A stretch of DNA of 64,000 nt from Leptodontidium sp. MPI-SDFR-AT-0119 (taxonomy: Eukaryota; Ascomycota; Leotiomycetes; Helotiales; Leptodontidiaceae): positions 1 through 64,000 of the forward strand of contig JAHLEZ010000032.1 of assembly GCA_020726505.1 (NCBI GenBank), written 5' to 3'. The stretch's first letter is position 1. Each line of letters begins with the position of its first letter. Of this stretch, positions 1 through 11,289 are shown in pieces. A model generated the notes under the pieces. That model made no database searches and was not told the DNA's origin. It worked only from the letters and a program-made list of their open reading frames with translations. Made by a program: the position numbers and the translations under genes.

Positions 1-55
1 TGGATTATACCGTTTTTACTATTGTTTTGAGGTCGCTCTAGATAGTTGTAATGGC

Positions 56-247
56 TTAGACGACGGCGCTAAGGTCAAGGGTATTCTGGAATTTAGAAAT
101 CAGGACGCTTATAGCTGCGATTATAGTCTTAACAAGAGGCTTCGGCACCGGCTGGTCTCCGGCGGAGTCAATACAGACGAGTGCTTTCCTGAGGTAATCG
201 CTGAGGTATGTAGCATGCTCTCGGGGGTCGTTAGGCCATGCTGCCAC
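56..247 (-). CDS. Unrecognised short open frame, possible exon
   Basis: A 63-codon frame begins with ATG and is soluble in composition, with no signal peptide or membrane segment. It has a mixed hydrophilic/hydrophobic pattern that reads like protein, but I do not recognise a family. It lies at the window edge, so it could be an exon or relic of a gene lying mostly to the left. No neighbouring exon could be joined to it. The rest of 1-430 shows nothing else. It could equally be chance. Confidence 0.2.
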   Translation of the reverse strand: MAAWPNDPREHATYLSDYLRKALVCIDSAGDQPVPKPLVKTIIAAISVLISKFQNTLDLSAVV

Positions 248-430
248 TTGAGGCCACGTTGTCGCTATACTGCCTATGTCACACTAGGCAATGCGCAAAG
301 GCTTAGGCGTCTTAACTAGTCAAAAGGAGGGCTACTAGATGCGGTTTTCGTTGTTCAACTTCAAAAATTACGTTCTCGCTGTTTGTGAAGTTTTTTCCTT
401 AGAGTGAAACTCGTCCCTGTTTCAAGACTC

Positions 431-1018
431 CATTGTGTCACATGATATTAATACATGTGACCTGCACGCGCTTCTCACCGCCTAAACACTTATGGCTGCA
501 TCAATCTCGCAAACCCCTTTCTATATCGCGTTTTTGCACGCATGAGCAGCCCCTTAGTCTTACAGCCTATCTCATACGGAATAACCCCTTTCTCCTCCCC
601 ACCACCATGGATGTCCACCTCTATTAAGCTTTCTCGTGCCGAGCTGAGAGTGCTTGGCCTCAAAGTGGCATGATGGAGGTGGTCAGTTCTCCAGTCATAA
701 ATCCTTGTCAAGTTATAACTCAATCTCATTCGACGTTTGTCGATTCAATACTTCGTATTCCAATCAAAACAGTGCGCCACAATTCCCATCTTTAGACTTC
801 AGCCCGCTTCATCCCTGAATTTGTCTGAACTACCCTGCCCTGCTCCGGAGTGTGAGTGCGAATTGAGGTGGTGTTGCTGTTGCTCAACGCCTGCGCGAAG
901 TCTCATGCTTGTCCTTCTCTAATCCTTTCCATCTTCTACTCCACGTCTTTTCTTCTTCTTTTTTTCCTCTTCACAGTCCTCCGCCTTTCGCCATTTTATG
1001 ACTACGTACACACGCGAC
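431..1018 (+). promoter_or_regulatory. Intergenic sequence upstream of the CFEM gene
   Basis: No gene is supported here. The last 100 bases before the CFEM start (about 905-1000) are strongly pyrimidine-rich (runs of CTTCTT and CTTTTTTTTCC), as is common just upstream of transcription starts in ascomycetes. Short open frames in this interval overlap each other on both strands and show no family resemblance. Confidence 0.35.
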
Positions 1019-1794
1019 ATGTTCAGCTTTCTCCTAGCATTTTTCTTCCTCCTCCTTGGAACTGTCTCCTCCCAATCAGTTTCTCTTCAATATGTCTCCG
1101 CCTATGCCTCCCAGCGTACTTGCGCCAGCACCTGCCAGGCCATTAATGCCAAGGGCCCACCAGATATCCTTGCTGAGAACCTCCATTGCGCCACCGACCC
1201 TATCGACAACTCCTGCTTCTGTCGTACCGATATGCAGCCCAGTGCAGAGAATTATCTACAGACTTGCGTCCAGAGATTTTGCAGCAATACACTAGATGCA
1301 AGTAGTGCGGTCTCGATATATGATGCGTATTGTACGAGTGCGGGGTTTGTGAAGGCGGCGATTACTACAGGTATGCCATGTTCTTCATTGTATACGCCTA
1401 TGACTGTCACAGTGATGATGGTAGAAACATCGACTATCAGGTCTAGAAACGATTGAGTAGTCTAGGCGCCTGGGGGAAACTTATGAGCACATTATTGACC
1501 TCTCACACTAGCTGCAACGACCACGGGGACTGCTCAAGGCCCATCTGCGACCTCCACGGTATTTACATACCTTTCCAAGCATGCAAAATGCCATACATTC
1601 TAATGAATACATAGAGCACCAATACTGGGTCGAACACCGATAGCAGCGGCAGCAGCAGTAGTGGGACAACGTACGGCGGTCTTTCGAAGGCTGAATTAAT
1701 TGGTACCATAGTTGCGTGCGTGGGAGTACTAGTATCAGCTATTGGTGCTTATTATGGCTGGAGAGCCCTACGCAGACACCGGACACAATTTTAA
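1019..1794 (+). CDS. CFEM-type eight-cysteine surface protein with C-terminal membrane anchor
   Basis: Predicted 192-aa extracellular membrane protein in three exons: 1019-1370, 1512-1558 and 1615-1794. The introns, 1371-1511 and 1559-1614, both have GT..AG ends, and the second has a CTAAT branch site. I start at ATG 1019 rather than the in-frame ATG at 998 because it puts a hydrophobic signal peptide (residues 1-18, ending near VSSQ) at the N-terminus. Eight cysteines follow at residues 35, 39, 57, 66, 68, 83, 88 and 105, with the C-F-C triplet typical of CFEM-like domains. Then come a Ser/Thr/Gly-rich linker, a single membrane span (LIGTIVACVGVLVSAIG) and a basic tail (RRHR). The family is linked to surface sensing, haem/iron handling or adhesion; which applies here cannot be told. 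The gene is intact. Splice sites are predicted by eye, but all three exons join in one frame. Confidence 0.82.
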
Positions 1795-3431
1795 TGAATC
1801 ATAATATCTCAAAGGAGACAAAGTTTTGCCTAACTTGCGTTACGTCTTATCCACACCTCCGTTTACTTGCAGCCATCTCGCAACGGGCCGCTGCATATTT
1901 CTCGGCGACTACGCGCCCCATTCTCCAGGAATATAAGCAGACCGATGTCAGCATTCTGCAAGTTAAGTGGCCACCATCATCCATGCATGTCGTGGTTAGC
2001 TGCATTCACTTAGTACTTGGGGAGCGCTTTTATGTAGTATACCAGGAGATAACTTAGGAGAGCTCGAAACCTCGCATGTTTTCTTACTGTGGTGTGAATA
2101 TCTGCGAGAGTTTCTGCAGCAATTTCCTAACCTGGACACCTTCCCAAGCACTGGTGAAGAATTCAACTAATCTGGACAGTAAGCCTGCCCTCGTCTGCAA
2201 GTAGTTAAGTAAATGGCACTCCGAAATCAATGTTTCATGAAACTTCTTATTCATCATTAACCAGGTTGTTGGTGGCTTGACTGTGCAATTGCTGCATATC
2301 TTGTCAAGTTTCCCAGTTTCTCACCTCTCAGCTCCCACCCTATCATTACTTCTCTATCACACGATTGCGGGCCAATCTTCTGTCTTTACGTCGTATTTCA
2401 TTGTAGTCTCTGGGACAAAAGCACGCGATCTTCCTCACCTTTTAGATTGGGGGCTATCGTCACGGCGTCTTGTGGTCCAGTTGCAATGCCTCCTACCCGA
2501 GCCCGCCCTGTTCCTTACGTGCTGTCGTGCGATCCAAAGGGTTTACGACTTCGTTAATCACGATCATCAACGAACGAAACATCATTCATACAGCATTGAC
2601 AATATTTGCAACCGCCAGCAAAACCACATGAGCGAATGATTAAGACGAAGTACTGGATCCTTAGCCGAAATAGTACTCGACGACTTGCACACTCACGATC
2701 TGACCCTAACCCTCGTCATGATCAGTACCCGTCCTTCCTGCGAACCAACACCATCGAGAACGTAGGGTTTGACGGCTGGCGGGTGCTATTGCCACCTCTG
2801 GTATCAAGATCCTGTTCGAATGCCGCGTTGAGTATTTCCTCCAACATAATCTCTTACCTACAATCACAACCACGGCTTTGCTAAGTACCTCTAGACTCCT
2901 CTGACAAAACACTGAAATATGAAAACTTCAGACTCAGGAAGTACAGATTTGTTGCCCCAGCTCAAGATTGAGGCTAAAGTATATCAGACCTTCCCCGTAA
3001 GCCTCCTAACTCTGAGGGAATATATCGCCGCGCTCCAATCTGAAAGAAGGTCTATATAAGCTAGATATGTTTCGTAGGCAGATAGTGCTTCGTGCTCAAC
3101 TTCAAATAGTATTTTTTACTGCATAATTAGTAACTGCATTCCCGATACACCTACCTCTCAGTCATTAAGATCAATATAGCAACCTGTATTCACACCGAGT
3201 AGATATTTACCGTTACATTTAGTTATTACCAAGTAATAAGTAACGTTATTATCTTGAGTTAAGCACAAAGCTCTTCTAAAATAGAAATTATGTACTCGTT
3301 ATAGAAAACCTTCATGTTCCTGTGATCTCCGAAGTAATAGCTTCTATGTATAGCAGTCCACTACCGAGCCTTTGGTCCCACCACGGGGGTCGTGACACTG
3401 CCCTCCACAACGGTAGACGTCACTCACGAAT
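1795..3431. other. Intergenic region without a supported gene
   Basis: Several open frames of 60-120 codons occur on both strands (2277-2639, 2606-2884, 2706-2912), but they overlap, lack convincing splice signals and match no family I know. The segment 3000-3330 is AT-rich with short TTAC/GTAA repeats and looks like an old mutated insertion, but no ends are visible. Confidence 0.4.
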
Positions 3432-5744
3432 TCAAACCATGCAGATATTGACCCCTGAGATCTCTCCTTGCTGCACCAACTCCCCATTCATGATGCCTTC
3501 GCAGTATGTCTCTCCTATATATGTCCAGTTTAGCCCCTGTTGCCTGAGGATGTGCGGGATCGTGCCGCCCGTGAAAACGGCAACAGAATCTCCTGGCTTC
3601 GTTGACGCCGGCCCAGTACCTACGTACCCCTTTTGAGTCAAATACAGTGTCTGTCCAGCATTTCTGAGCAAATTAGCTTGATACTCTATGATATCCTTGC
3701 TGACAGAAAGTGCATCAAGCCCGACTGCTCTGAAAGCTTCATCGCGGGCCCCAAACTTTATCCCTGAGAACCTACGTCGAACTCTGAGAAACCAGCGAAA
3801 AGCACTGATAAGAATTGAAGTTTTGACGGCTCCTAGGATGTCGATACAACAGGACACAAGTGCCGTTGACCACTCGGCCACTGCTAACATCGGGTCTTTG
3901 GCACACATAGCCAAGACATCAAGCTCTGATGGTGGTGCCCAGTGACTCAAGGTCTTGAAGTCCACCAGACCCAGAAAACGACTCATCCGATACGCTTCTG
4001 CATAATGATAGTCTCGAATGAGTCTTTTGCCCCACTGATCAGTTTTTTGATGGAGCACTGCGAGCAGTTTTGATACCTCTTCCGGACCCAAGGTGTCGGT
4101 GAAGTATTTCTCCGTAAGGCCACAGTCAGAAAGCCGGATTTTGACCTGAAGTCTCGTAGCTTCTTCCACCCTGTTGAGTGGTGATCCTTCCATGTTCGAC
4201 GCGATTTCAAGAAAACTGTCGATCTCATCGAAAAATTGTGCTGCTGAAGGACAGTCGATCGATTCTGCAAACTCCAAATCTTCGTCTTTAACCATGAAGC
4301 GTTCACCCACACGGAGCACCTTGTCGCAGACAACTCCAGGGAGGATGATTGACTTCTGCGCTAGGTTAAAGTGGCTTTGAGTTGGACTGCTTACACCCAT
4401 TGCATTAAATACCGGCTTTGTGAGATCTTGGTAGCCGCGGGGTGTGTTCAAGTCGCCAGACCAATCTGGTACCCAAGAAGGCAGGGTTGAGACACGCTTT
4501 GGGTGCTGGGAGAGAGAGATTATGTCTGGCTTCTCCGTGAGCAGGATTCCAGCAAATTCAGTGTATACTTCCGCCACCTCTCCATATCTAACGCGTACAT
4601 CGTTGCAAGTGTCGTTCTCGGTGGCGATCCCAAGAAGCCCGAAGAGACGGTCCTCTGGTAGCGAAGCTCCGATTTTGGGTTTCCCATTATTGACGTTATA
4701 CTTGAGCACGAGATCCGAGAACTTCTGCTTTTCTCCAATTGTGTGAATTGCTCGTCGTTCTTGGATGATTCGGATGAAGTTCTTATTAAGATTGAAGACG
4801 AGGTTTCGGCGCCGCACCTCGTCCTTGGGTATGGTGTGTGTAACGGTGTTGGTCCAGTGCGTGTTGTTGATAGTGTAGAAGAGCATGCCGCTTCTAAAGC
4901 AATCAAAGCAAAGCGAACGAGACCCACAGACAAAGACCAGGTCTGGGGCTAGGCATGCCTCCTGGATAATCCACAGCCGGGAGAACCATGTCCTCTGGAG
5001 GACATTGATAATGCCGTCGAGGGGAAACCGGTCTCCATAGACTGCAAGAAGTGAAAGAATATCATCTCTGTCTTCCTTGTCCGTCCCTTCGACGGAGATG
5101 TCGGTGTCCATAACCGCATCAAATATATCTATAAAGGCGGTGCTTCTCTGCCCCAAGAACCGTGCTAAGACTCCTTCTTGGCACACTTCTTTGGTGAAAT
5201 CAAAGTACTGGTTGGAGGACTTGTTCCCTGGGCCAATCCAAATGAATACACGCTTACATTTGGTGTAAATGTGGCCCATGAGCTGGACTTGTGCTGACTT
5301 CTCATCCCGGTCTAGCTGATTGATACATATTTGATCGACAAATATCGGCCAGCTAGTATCATGAGGCGCCGTCGAGAGCTCAAGAAGTGCAGTCTCAAGG
5401 GGCTGGAAAATGTGAATCCATCTTGGCCCGTCTGCAGTCTCAACAATAACAGGCCGGTCTGGCGCTGAGCCACACAAGCCCCAGGTATAGGAAAGAGCGT
5501 TAAATGTGCTGCTATCTTTGACTGTGGCCTGCCAGATCTCTATTCGCAAGGTCGGCGACCCAAAAGGCAAGCAAGATTCAAGCGGTGGCAGAAGCTTGAT
5601 TACCCGGAAGACTCCAGGCGTGGCGCTAATATCGGGGTACTGATACCGCTTTGGCTGCCCATCAAATCGTTGAAACGGCGACAGGAACAGCGCCATAGCT
5701 TTGAATACTTCGTATAATGTGGGCGGCTGTGCTTTCGCTAGCAC
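3432..5744 (-). CDS. HET-domain (heterokaryon incompatibility) protein, intact
   Basis: Intronless 770-codon gene. The HET domain is plain: LSYTWG at residues 84-89, FVDQICINQ at 135-143, KRVFIWIG at 164-171, a WFSRLWIIQE block at 253-262 and LFGLLG at 367-372, followed by LPSWVPDWS at 421-429. The C-terminal part carries the usual module of large HET proteins (a Gly-Tyr-x-Gly-x-Gly-Pro turn, a 'GDSVAVFTGG' stretch, and 'YIGETYCEGIMNGE' before the end). HET proteins trigger cell death or growth arrest when genetically different hyphae fuse, and others act in immunity-like responses; the partner here is unknown. The length is normal and there are no stops, so this copy is probably functional, unlike the other two HET genes in the window. 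The gene is divergent from the DUF3435 gene, with a 0.9-kb shared upstream region. Confidence 0.93.
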   Translation of the reverse strand: MLAKAQPPTLYEVFKAMALFLSPFQRFDGQPKRYQYPDISATPGVFRVIKLLPPLESCLPFGSPTLRIEIWQATVKDSSTFNALSYTWGLCGSAPDRPVIVETADGPRWIHIFQPLETALLELSTAPHDTSWPIFVDQICINQLDRDEKSAQVQLMGHIYTKCKRVFIWIGPGNKSSNQYFDFTKEVCQEGVLARFLGQRSTAFIDIFDAVMDTDISVEGTDKEDRDDILSLLAVYGDRFPLDGIINVLQRTWFSRLWIIQEACLAPDLVFVCGSRSLCFDCFRSGMLFYTINNTHWTNTVTHTIPKDEVRRRNLVFNLNKNFIRIIQERRAIHTIGEKQKFSDLVLKYNVNNGKPKIGASLPEDRLFGLLGIATENDTCNDVRVRYGEVAEVYTEFAGILLTEKPDIISLSQHPKRVSTLPSWVPDWSGDLNTPRGYQDLTKPVFNAMGVSSPTQSHFNLAQKSIILPGVVCDKVLRVGERFMVKDEDLEFAESIDCPSAAQFFDEIDSFLEIASNMEGSPLNRVEEATRLQVKIRLSDCGLTEKYFTDTLGPEEVSKLLAVLHQKTDQWGKRLIRDYHYAEAYRMSRFLGLVDFKTLSHWAPPSELDVLAMCAKDPMLAVAEWSTALVSCCIDILGAVKTSILISAFRWFLRVRRRFSGIKFGARDEAFRAVGLDALSVSKDIIEYQANLLRNAGQTLYLTQKGYVGTGPASTKPGDSVAVFTGGTIPHILRQQGLNWTYIGETYCEGIMNGELVQQGEISGVNICMV

Positions 5745-6668
5745 TTCATTGATCGATTGATTGATTGGATTCGATATGATTCCGCCGTCCCAGACAAATG
5801 AGAAACTGCCCGAAGAAGATTTAGCTAGCTCCTGGAGGGATTGCTCGAGAATTAGAGACTGTGCTCCTCTCTCGCATATTCACCTGATCATAAAAGCAAG
5901 CAAGCCGCGGGAGAATTTTCAGCTATTGCAATGAAGCACACGATAACATTGGCAGCAAAAGCGTTGGAAGCAGAAACAGATTTGGCTGGCCGATACCTTA
6001 CCCCCTTATCAAGCAAACAAAATTCTCGGGGGCTCGTGAGAGGGTGCGGAAGACAGGATTAGACCCGAGTGGTGGAAGCCATCATCGAGAGGGGACAAGC
6101 CGGGAAGGCGACATCAAATCGCTCGATGGATAGAACCAACGACGGGTTCATCACCGAACAGATCTTGGCAAGACTGGAGCACAGGGTGCTTCAGGCAGTG
6201 CCAAGGGATCGGGAAGGAAGGCTCCATCAATTCGGCTAGAACCGGAGACAGCTTCAGAAAAACGATTAAGGAATTATATCCGTACCTTAAATTATATCTA
6301 AATTTACGCGGGGTTGTGGTGTTGGGGCTGCTGTTTTCGGCGGGTTTGGTCGCTGTTTTACGCGGGCTCGAACCCCCACAGCTCATCACGTGTGCCCCCC
6401 AGGGCGGCTGGCGGCTAATCATCGTAGCGTCCTACATCGACCTCTTCTGTTTCTCTGATCCCAGTTCTGATTTCCTGACTTCATACCCCCCCGTTTTGGG
6501 GTGGCCTCTGGTCAGTCACCATGGCACTATCCATCGTTCGTCCTCACATATATACGCTCCTCATCCCCATCCCCATCCCCCTTCTCCCACCTCTCGACTC
6601 AGCACCTCGCACGACGACATTCTGCTCTCGACTCCTCCACCACAAGTCCGAACGATCCTCCCTTCACG
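5745..6668. promoter_or_regulatory. Divergent intergenic region between HET and DUF3435 genes
   Basis: About 0.92 kb with no gene, probably holding both promoters. From 6540 to 6668 it is pyrimidine-rich (repeated CATCCC and CTCCCAC blocks), as expected upstream of the DUF3435 start at 6669. The word TTACGCGGG occurs twice (near 6303 and 6357). Open frames here overlap one another and are not supported. Confidence 0.4.
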
Positions 6669-9198
6669 ATGGTCGCCAGGAACTATGCCACGGTCAATCT
6701 GCGACGCCTAAATGATCGTGTTGAACGTCGTCGTCCTAAACCGAAGATCTAACCACACCCTCCCGAATACTACCAGAATCTGATCGACCAACACAACAAG
6801 ACGACCGTAAAGCGCAACTATGCCGATACTACGAAAGACAACCTCCAGGGCATTATCGACAAGTTTAGCAGGTAAGAGAGCAAATACTTGATCGCAGACC
6901 TGAAGTAAGAAGTTGGACTAACTATTGAACTAGGTTCTGTGCCCTTCTACCCAACGGCCTACACTGGCGCTCAATAATCCGGAATTGTTGTAAGGGGACC
7001 TCGATAGCATTCTTTATTCACATCTGCGAGGTGGATCGGGTGAAGAAGAGGAGTACGATCCACCAGTACTACCTGCGGCTCAAGATGCTCTTCAATCGAG
7101 AGAACGGCCGCCACATGGATACTAATGATGCAAAAGAGGTTCTCGCGGTAAATGGCCCTCGTTATTTTATCATTATCCTAAATTAAGGATGCTAATGTCT
7201 GATTAGTACATCTACGGTAAATTGACGACGGACTTCGAGCTCGACATCACTGTAAAGGAGAAGCCCGTCCTTGGTGTCGACGACCTCCTCCTCTTGCTCA
7301 ACCACCACTGGGCACGCGACACTTCTACCTTCCCTACGGAGCGGCATCGTGTGCAGTTCGCACTCATCCTGCTTCTCCTCTTCGCCACAGGATGCCGGCC
7401 TGCAGAACTGGTCGACGCAAAGAAGAAGAAGAAGAGGCGGAGGCCCGACCTTGACGATGATGAAGCTTACGCTAATGATATGAATGACGGGGGCTTTGAA
7501 GATGCTGAATTTGGCGCTGATGCCGACTTTGGCTTCGATGATCACGATAGCGCTGTCGCTGACCTGGGTTTCGAGAATGATGGTGATGGCTCTGATGATG
7601 ACGTTGCTATGAGCGACGTTGACACGGAACTTAGACAATTCGACGCGCTCTGCTACGAAGACGTCCGCCTCCTAGTCGTGCAGAACCCTATAGCGGGAGA
7701 GCGAGATGTACTTGCGATGGAAGTTAAGTTGGCCCACTACAAGGGAGCCAAGAGACCCCCGAAGCCGTGAGTCGACGAACCCTTTCCCTAAAATATGTGT
7801 TCCGAAAGCGAACTGATAGGCTATGACAGCACGATATTCTTCTTCACTGAAGTGGACGACCCTATCTTCTGTCCGATCACCCACCTCGCTTCCTTGGCTA
7901 TCGCAGATGAGGCTTTCGAGGCACCGAGCCTAACTACGGCAGAGCGAGTCTTTGAGCACAAGGTGTGGGGTCCTATTGCGTGTACGCCATTAACCTGGAA
8001 GCCAGAAATGCTCAAGACTCTAATTTTCCGTCGGGCTGACGGTGTGGTTACCTCTCCGACGCTCGCGCTCACCTACTCTCAATTTAGGGACTGCCTGAAC
8101 CACCTGGGGCTTGCGGCGGGCTTCCTAGAGAAGCTGACCAGCTATTGCTTCCGTCGTAGGACGGCTAACGTGGTTGACCGTAAGTATTCTGTGACCTCAC
8201 AAGCATAGACCACTCTGCTAACGGGGCCTTTCTTTTGTGTCTAGGTGCTGCCACGGATGCGGTTCGAGATCAGGTTATGCGACACAACCCGAACTCGGCG
8301 GTGTACAACGGAGCCTATATCAATGAGAGGGTGCCGTTCGATGTCCTGTCTGCTGTCCTCGAGCGACCCTCTGCAGATGGCATCCTACGTATGCTTACTT
8401 ATATGAGCCTAATGCGTGATCCTCGCGCTCTAGTTCAGGTGCCGGACGACGTTCTTGCAGCGCTTCCCCCAGACCCAAGTATCGTCGATCTCGAGGAGCA
8501 GCGGGCTTAGCTAAAAGCTGGAGCTTATAGGATCCAGGGAACGGAGGTCGAGGCGGAAGTTCGACGTCTTACTGCGGAGATCGGCATTTCCCGGACTCGG
8601 CGGCGAAATATTATCTCTGAGGAGTACCGAGCCGACTACTTCCGCCGTCGCCCGATAGAAGATATTGAGAGGCAGAACAGTAGACAATAGAAAGAGGAGT
8701 ATATCGAGCCGGTGGTTGAACATCAGATCCCCGAACGGGCGCATCTGGCCGAACTCATCTGTACTTATGTTGCGGGTATTACCCCGCAGGAGATTGTGTC
8801 GCGCCAGATCCACTCTGCCGGTCTCATGCTCGCCCTCTGCCGCCGCCGCGAAGTGCCTCGACGGTACCGACTCCGGGTTGCCCTCCCGCAGTTACCTCTC
8901 GTTAAGGAGGAATCACCCGATCTCGAGCCATTCCCTCTCCTCCTTGCCAAGACCCAGTGTCCTATTTGCATTGGCGACGAATCGAAGAGCTATGAGGAGC
9001 GGATGGGTTGTTTTCTGCCGCGTTTCTAAGATGAGGGATCACGTCGAACGAATTCACTTGCGAGGTGTTGTACCAGAGGAGCCGTTCGCCTGTCGACATC
9101 CCCTGTGCAAATCCCAAATACCTAAGCTGGTTCTCAAGGATTTGCAAGCTTTCAAGAATCACGTACAGACAATCCATAGAGTCAGCCTTCGACCATAG
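6669..9198 (+). pseudogene. DUF3435 tyrosine-recombinase-like protein with C2H2-like tail, disrupted
   Basis: Five exons read by eye: 6669-6871, 6934-7147, 7207-7766, 7830-8179 and 8245-9198. The introns (62, 59, 63 and 65 nt) all have GT..AG ends and keep frame. The protein follows the fungal DUF3435/'FluG-C2H2' layout: an N-terminal helical region with MDTNDAKE, VKEKPVLGVDDLL and HHWARDTS; TGCRPAEL (about 7387-7410), like the Arg box of tyrosine recombinases; a Lys/Arg then Asp/Glu-rich insert; PTIFFFTE; YCFRRRTANVV (8144-8176); and RHNPNSAVYNGAYIN, with a candidate nucleophilic Tyr near 8300-8320. The C-terminus has CPIC, RDHVERIH and FKNHVQTIH zinc-finger-like pieces. It is broken by in-frame stops at 6750-6752, 8508-8510 and 8688-8690, each explained by C to T in a CpA, and by a one-base frameshift near 9010-9018. 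DUF3435 defines the 'captain' recombinase of Starship elements, but this C2H2-tailed branch may be a separate Crypton-like lineage. Confidence 0.85.
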
Positions 9199-9718
9199 CC
9201 TTCCTTAAACAACCGGTGCAAGATCCACAGCAATACTGTAGAAGTTTGTAATTTTTACGTTTATGTGTGTTTAGATGTTTGGGTTGGTTTTGGTTTTATT
9301 TAATCGGCACTTAGAAGTTCGAACTACACTCTATCAAAGGATAGAAGATAGACAAAAGAATAATTCCTGGTCCTCTGACTCCTTGCCCTCCCTCCTTTGT
9401 CCCCTCTAAACCCCCACCACCTACTGCTTACGGGACCATTGCTTTCAGCTTGCTTCCTTCCAGCAACGCCAGAAAGCCGGCATCCATTGCTAACTTTCTC
9501 CATCACGCAAATCACAAAGTGGACAACCATCCATCTCAAGCTGTCAACGTTCCGCCCGACCATATTATCTCCTCGTCTCTTGAATGAGAGCAGTAGTTAT
9601 AGGTCATTGCGTGCACGTGCAAGCTTGACTAAAAAGGCACTAGCGGATTCCTGATTCCAGCCGAGGAGCAGTCCTGTCACCAATCTTCACTCCGCAACAC
9701 AAATCACTGCTTGCGTCC
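9199..9718. other. Intergenic region between the DUF3435 and CorA-like genes
   Basis: No gene is supported. A pyrimidine-rich stretch (about 9375-9430) and a CAAGCTTG-containing segment precede the CorA-like start. The open frames 9324-9563 (minus) and 9397-9654 (plus) overlap each other and match nothing known. Confidence 0.35.
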
Positions 9719-10824
9719 ATGACGTCCGAAACATCATCAGTTGGGTTTGGCAGACATGATGCAAGTTTGCAAGGCCATGACAACAGCCCTGAGGATGTCA
9801 ATGACCGAACCACCTTCAATCTTATTTCTAGAAGTATGAGCATATGACGATAAGCTAGTCTTCAATTGCTAACAGTAAGAGAGATAGAGGGAGTTGGACG
9901 GAGGGAGAAATCTCTATTGAAGCACTTTGTGCGCAGGTGGGCACTGTTTTTAAGTTGCAGCTCCTCTAACTTCGCTGACCTGCTTTAGCAAGGACCATTA
10001 CCTGAAGCGCTACTTATGTGAGAATCAAAAATATGCTTTGACATAGTAAGACTTGTTGACCAAAGAGCAGCTTTCTACCCAGTGAGGATACTTTCTCACA
10101 GGAGGATTGCAATAGCCTCACGAATCGATTTAAGATTCCTTCTTCTTTCTGGTCCAGACTGGCGAAGGATGCAAGTGGCTTTGTGGGTTCGAATGTCACC
10201 CAAGACACAAGTGCAAACCTGGAAAGCTATGGTCAGTCGCTTTCAATCAATCCTCGCAGTATGCTTATTAGGTACACAGGTCTACTCTTTCGATTCTTAG
10301 TCAAAGAGCTACATGAACCTGGTCAATTCATATACAATGCCAGCCGAGCGGACTACGTGTGGCACAGGCTTGGATTCTTTACTTCTTGGACGCCATCCTC
10401 TTCCACCATATTCATCTGCTTTGATCTGCCCACGGGATTGCAAGACTCACTGAAGGCCGCCTTACGTAGGTCGGGGACTGAATTGCAGTTAACTGATCCG
10501 TTCGCAGTGCATACTGTTCTGGTCGGCGAGATTGTTGCTTTATATGACCAGGCGTTGTGGTCGTCACGAGAACAAGTCAGGAACTTCGAAAAGGTATGGG
10601 GGGGGCGCTACTGATGCGTTCTTGGGCAGTGTGATGAAATATAGAACCGTGCATTGCTGGACAATCCGCAGCCAAACTATGAAACGATGCACGAGCTTGC
10701 TAGACATACCATCCATTCGTCTGAAATGCTTTCAATGGGGCTAGAAATAATTTCCAGTCTACTTCAGGAGTACGAAATTCTCTTCGAGGAGAACAGATTA
10801 CTCCTAGAAGCAAACGAGCTGTAG
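9719..10824 (+). pseudogene. CorA-like Mg2+ transporter family protein, N-terminal part only
   Basis: Start at ATG 9719. Exons 9719-9833, about 9888-9936, 9989 to about 10017, an internal exon ending at 10593, and 10645-10824; the introns 9834-9887, 9937-9988 and 10594-10644 look normal. The middle exon has the soluble N-terminal signature of fungal CorA-like proteins: YVWHRLGFFTSW, STIFICFDLP, DPFAVHTVLVGEIVALYD and LWSSREQVRNFEK. The last exon continues with NYETMHELARHTIHSSEML and an amphipathic helix, then stops at 10822-10824. The usual C-terminal half (long coiled coil, GMN-type motif, two membrane spans) is absent, and LINE-derived sequence begins a few hundred bases on. No canonical intron joins the third exon to the next in frame (no AG has the right phase between 10018 and 10090), which suggests a frameshift there. 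It is probably a truncated, non-functional relic. Confidence 0.7.
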
Positions 10825-11289
10825 CCGCCGCAGCCGCCGCAGTCACAATGCGCAGCCTCGCCAGCCATTGCAGCCAATCGACGCAGCATCCTGCTGTCTA
10901 TCCCATGGACCGGCAGAAACCACTTTTAGCGTCTTCTCACTGTCGCTTAAATTAATATACCTTTTCAAAGCAGCACAACAATGTCTCTTTAGCTTTGCTA
11001 TTAAAGTATGAACATATTTCGAAGCAGCTGTAATTTTCTATGTAATTTTCTTTTTTCAAGTCAAAGTATTGGAGTCGATGCAGCCCTTTTACATTTTCGC
11101 GCTAAAAGTGGCAAGCGATGCCGGTCCATGGGATATCACCTGCCGAAGCACGTGAGCGTCTTGAGCAAATTTGTAGCAAAGACTTTCCGAGTCCGAGGAG
11201 GTGACTCCACGAGTTCATACTCGTCGCAGAATCAGCGTCAAGCCAGCTCTCTCGAAGGCGGGTTTCTCTGGAGCTCGAGATCACGTGGC
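10825..11289. other. Junction between CorA-like fragment and LINE A
   Basis: A short Gln/Pro/Ala-type triplet run (CCGCCGCAG) follows the stop. The rest has normal base composition and no supported gene. The CorA-like C-terminus is not found here in any frame, so it was lost or lies elsewhere. The exact left end of LINE A could not be fixed. Confidence 0.35.

Noticed and set aside
2277..2912. Overlapping open frames on both strands
   Set aside because: No splice structure, domain or consistent frame; ordinary intergenic noise is more likely.
6303..6365. TTACGCGGG occurs twice upstream of the DUF3435 gene; considered as a Starship terminus, since many insert at TTAC-type sites
   Set aside because: The two copies are 54 bp apart and no third copy was found at the other side of the accessory block, so there is no boundary evidence.
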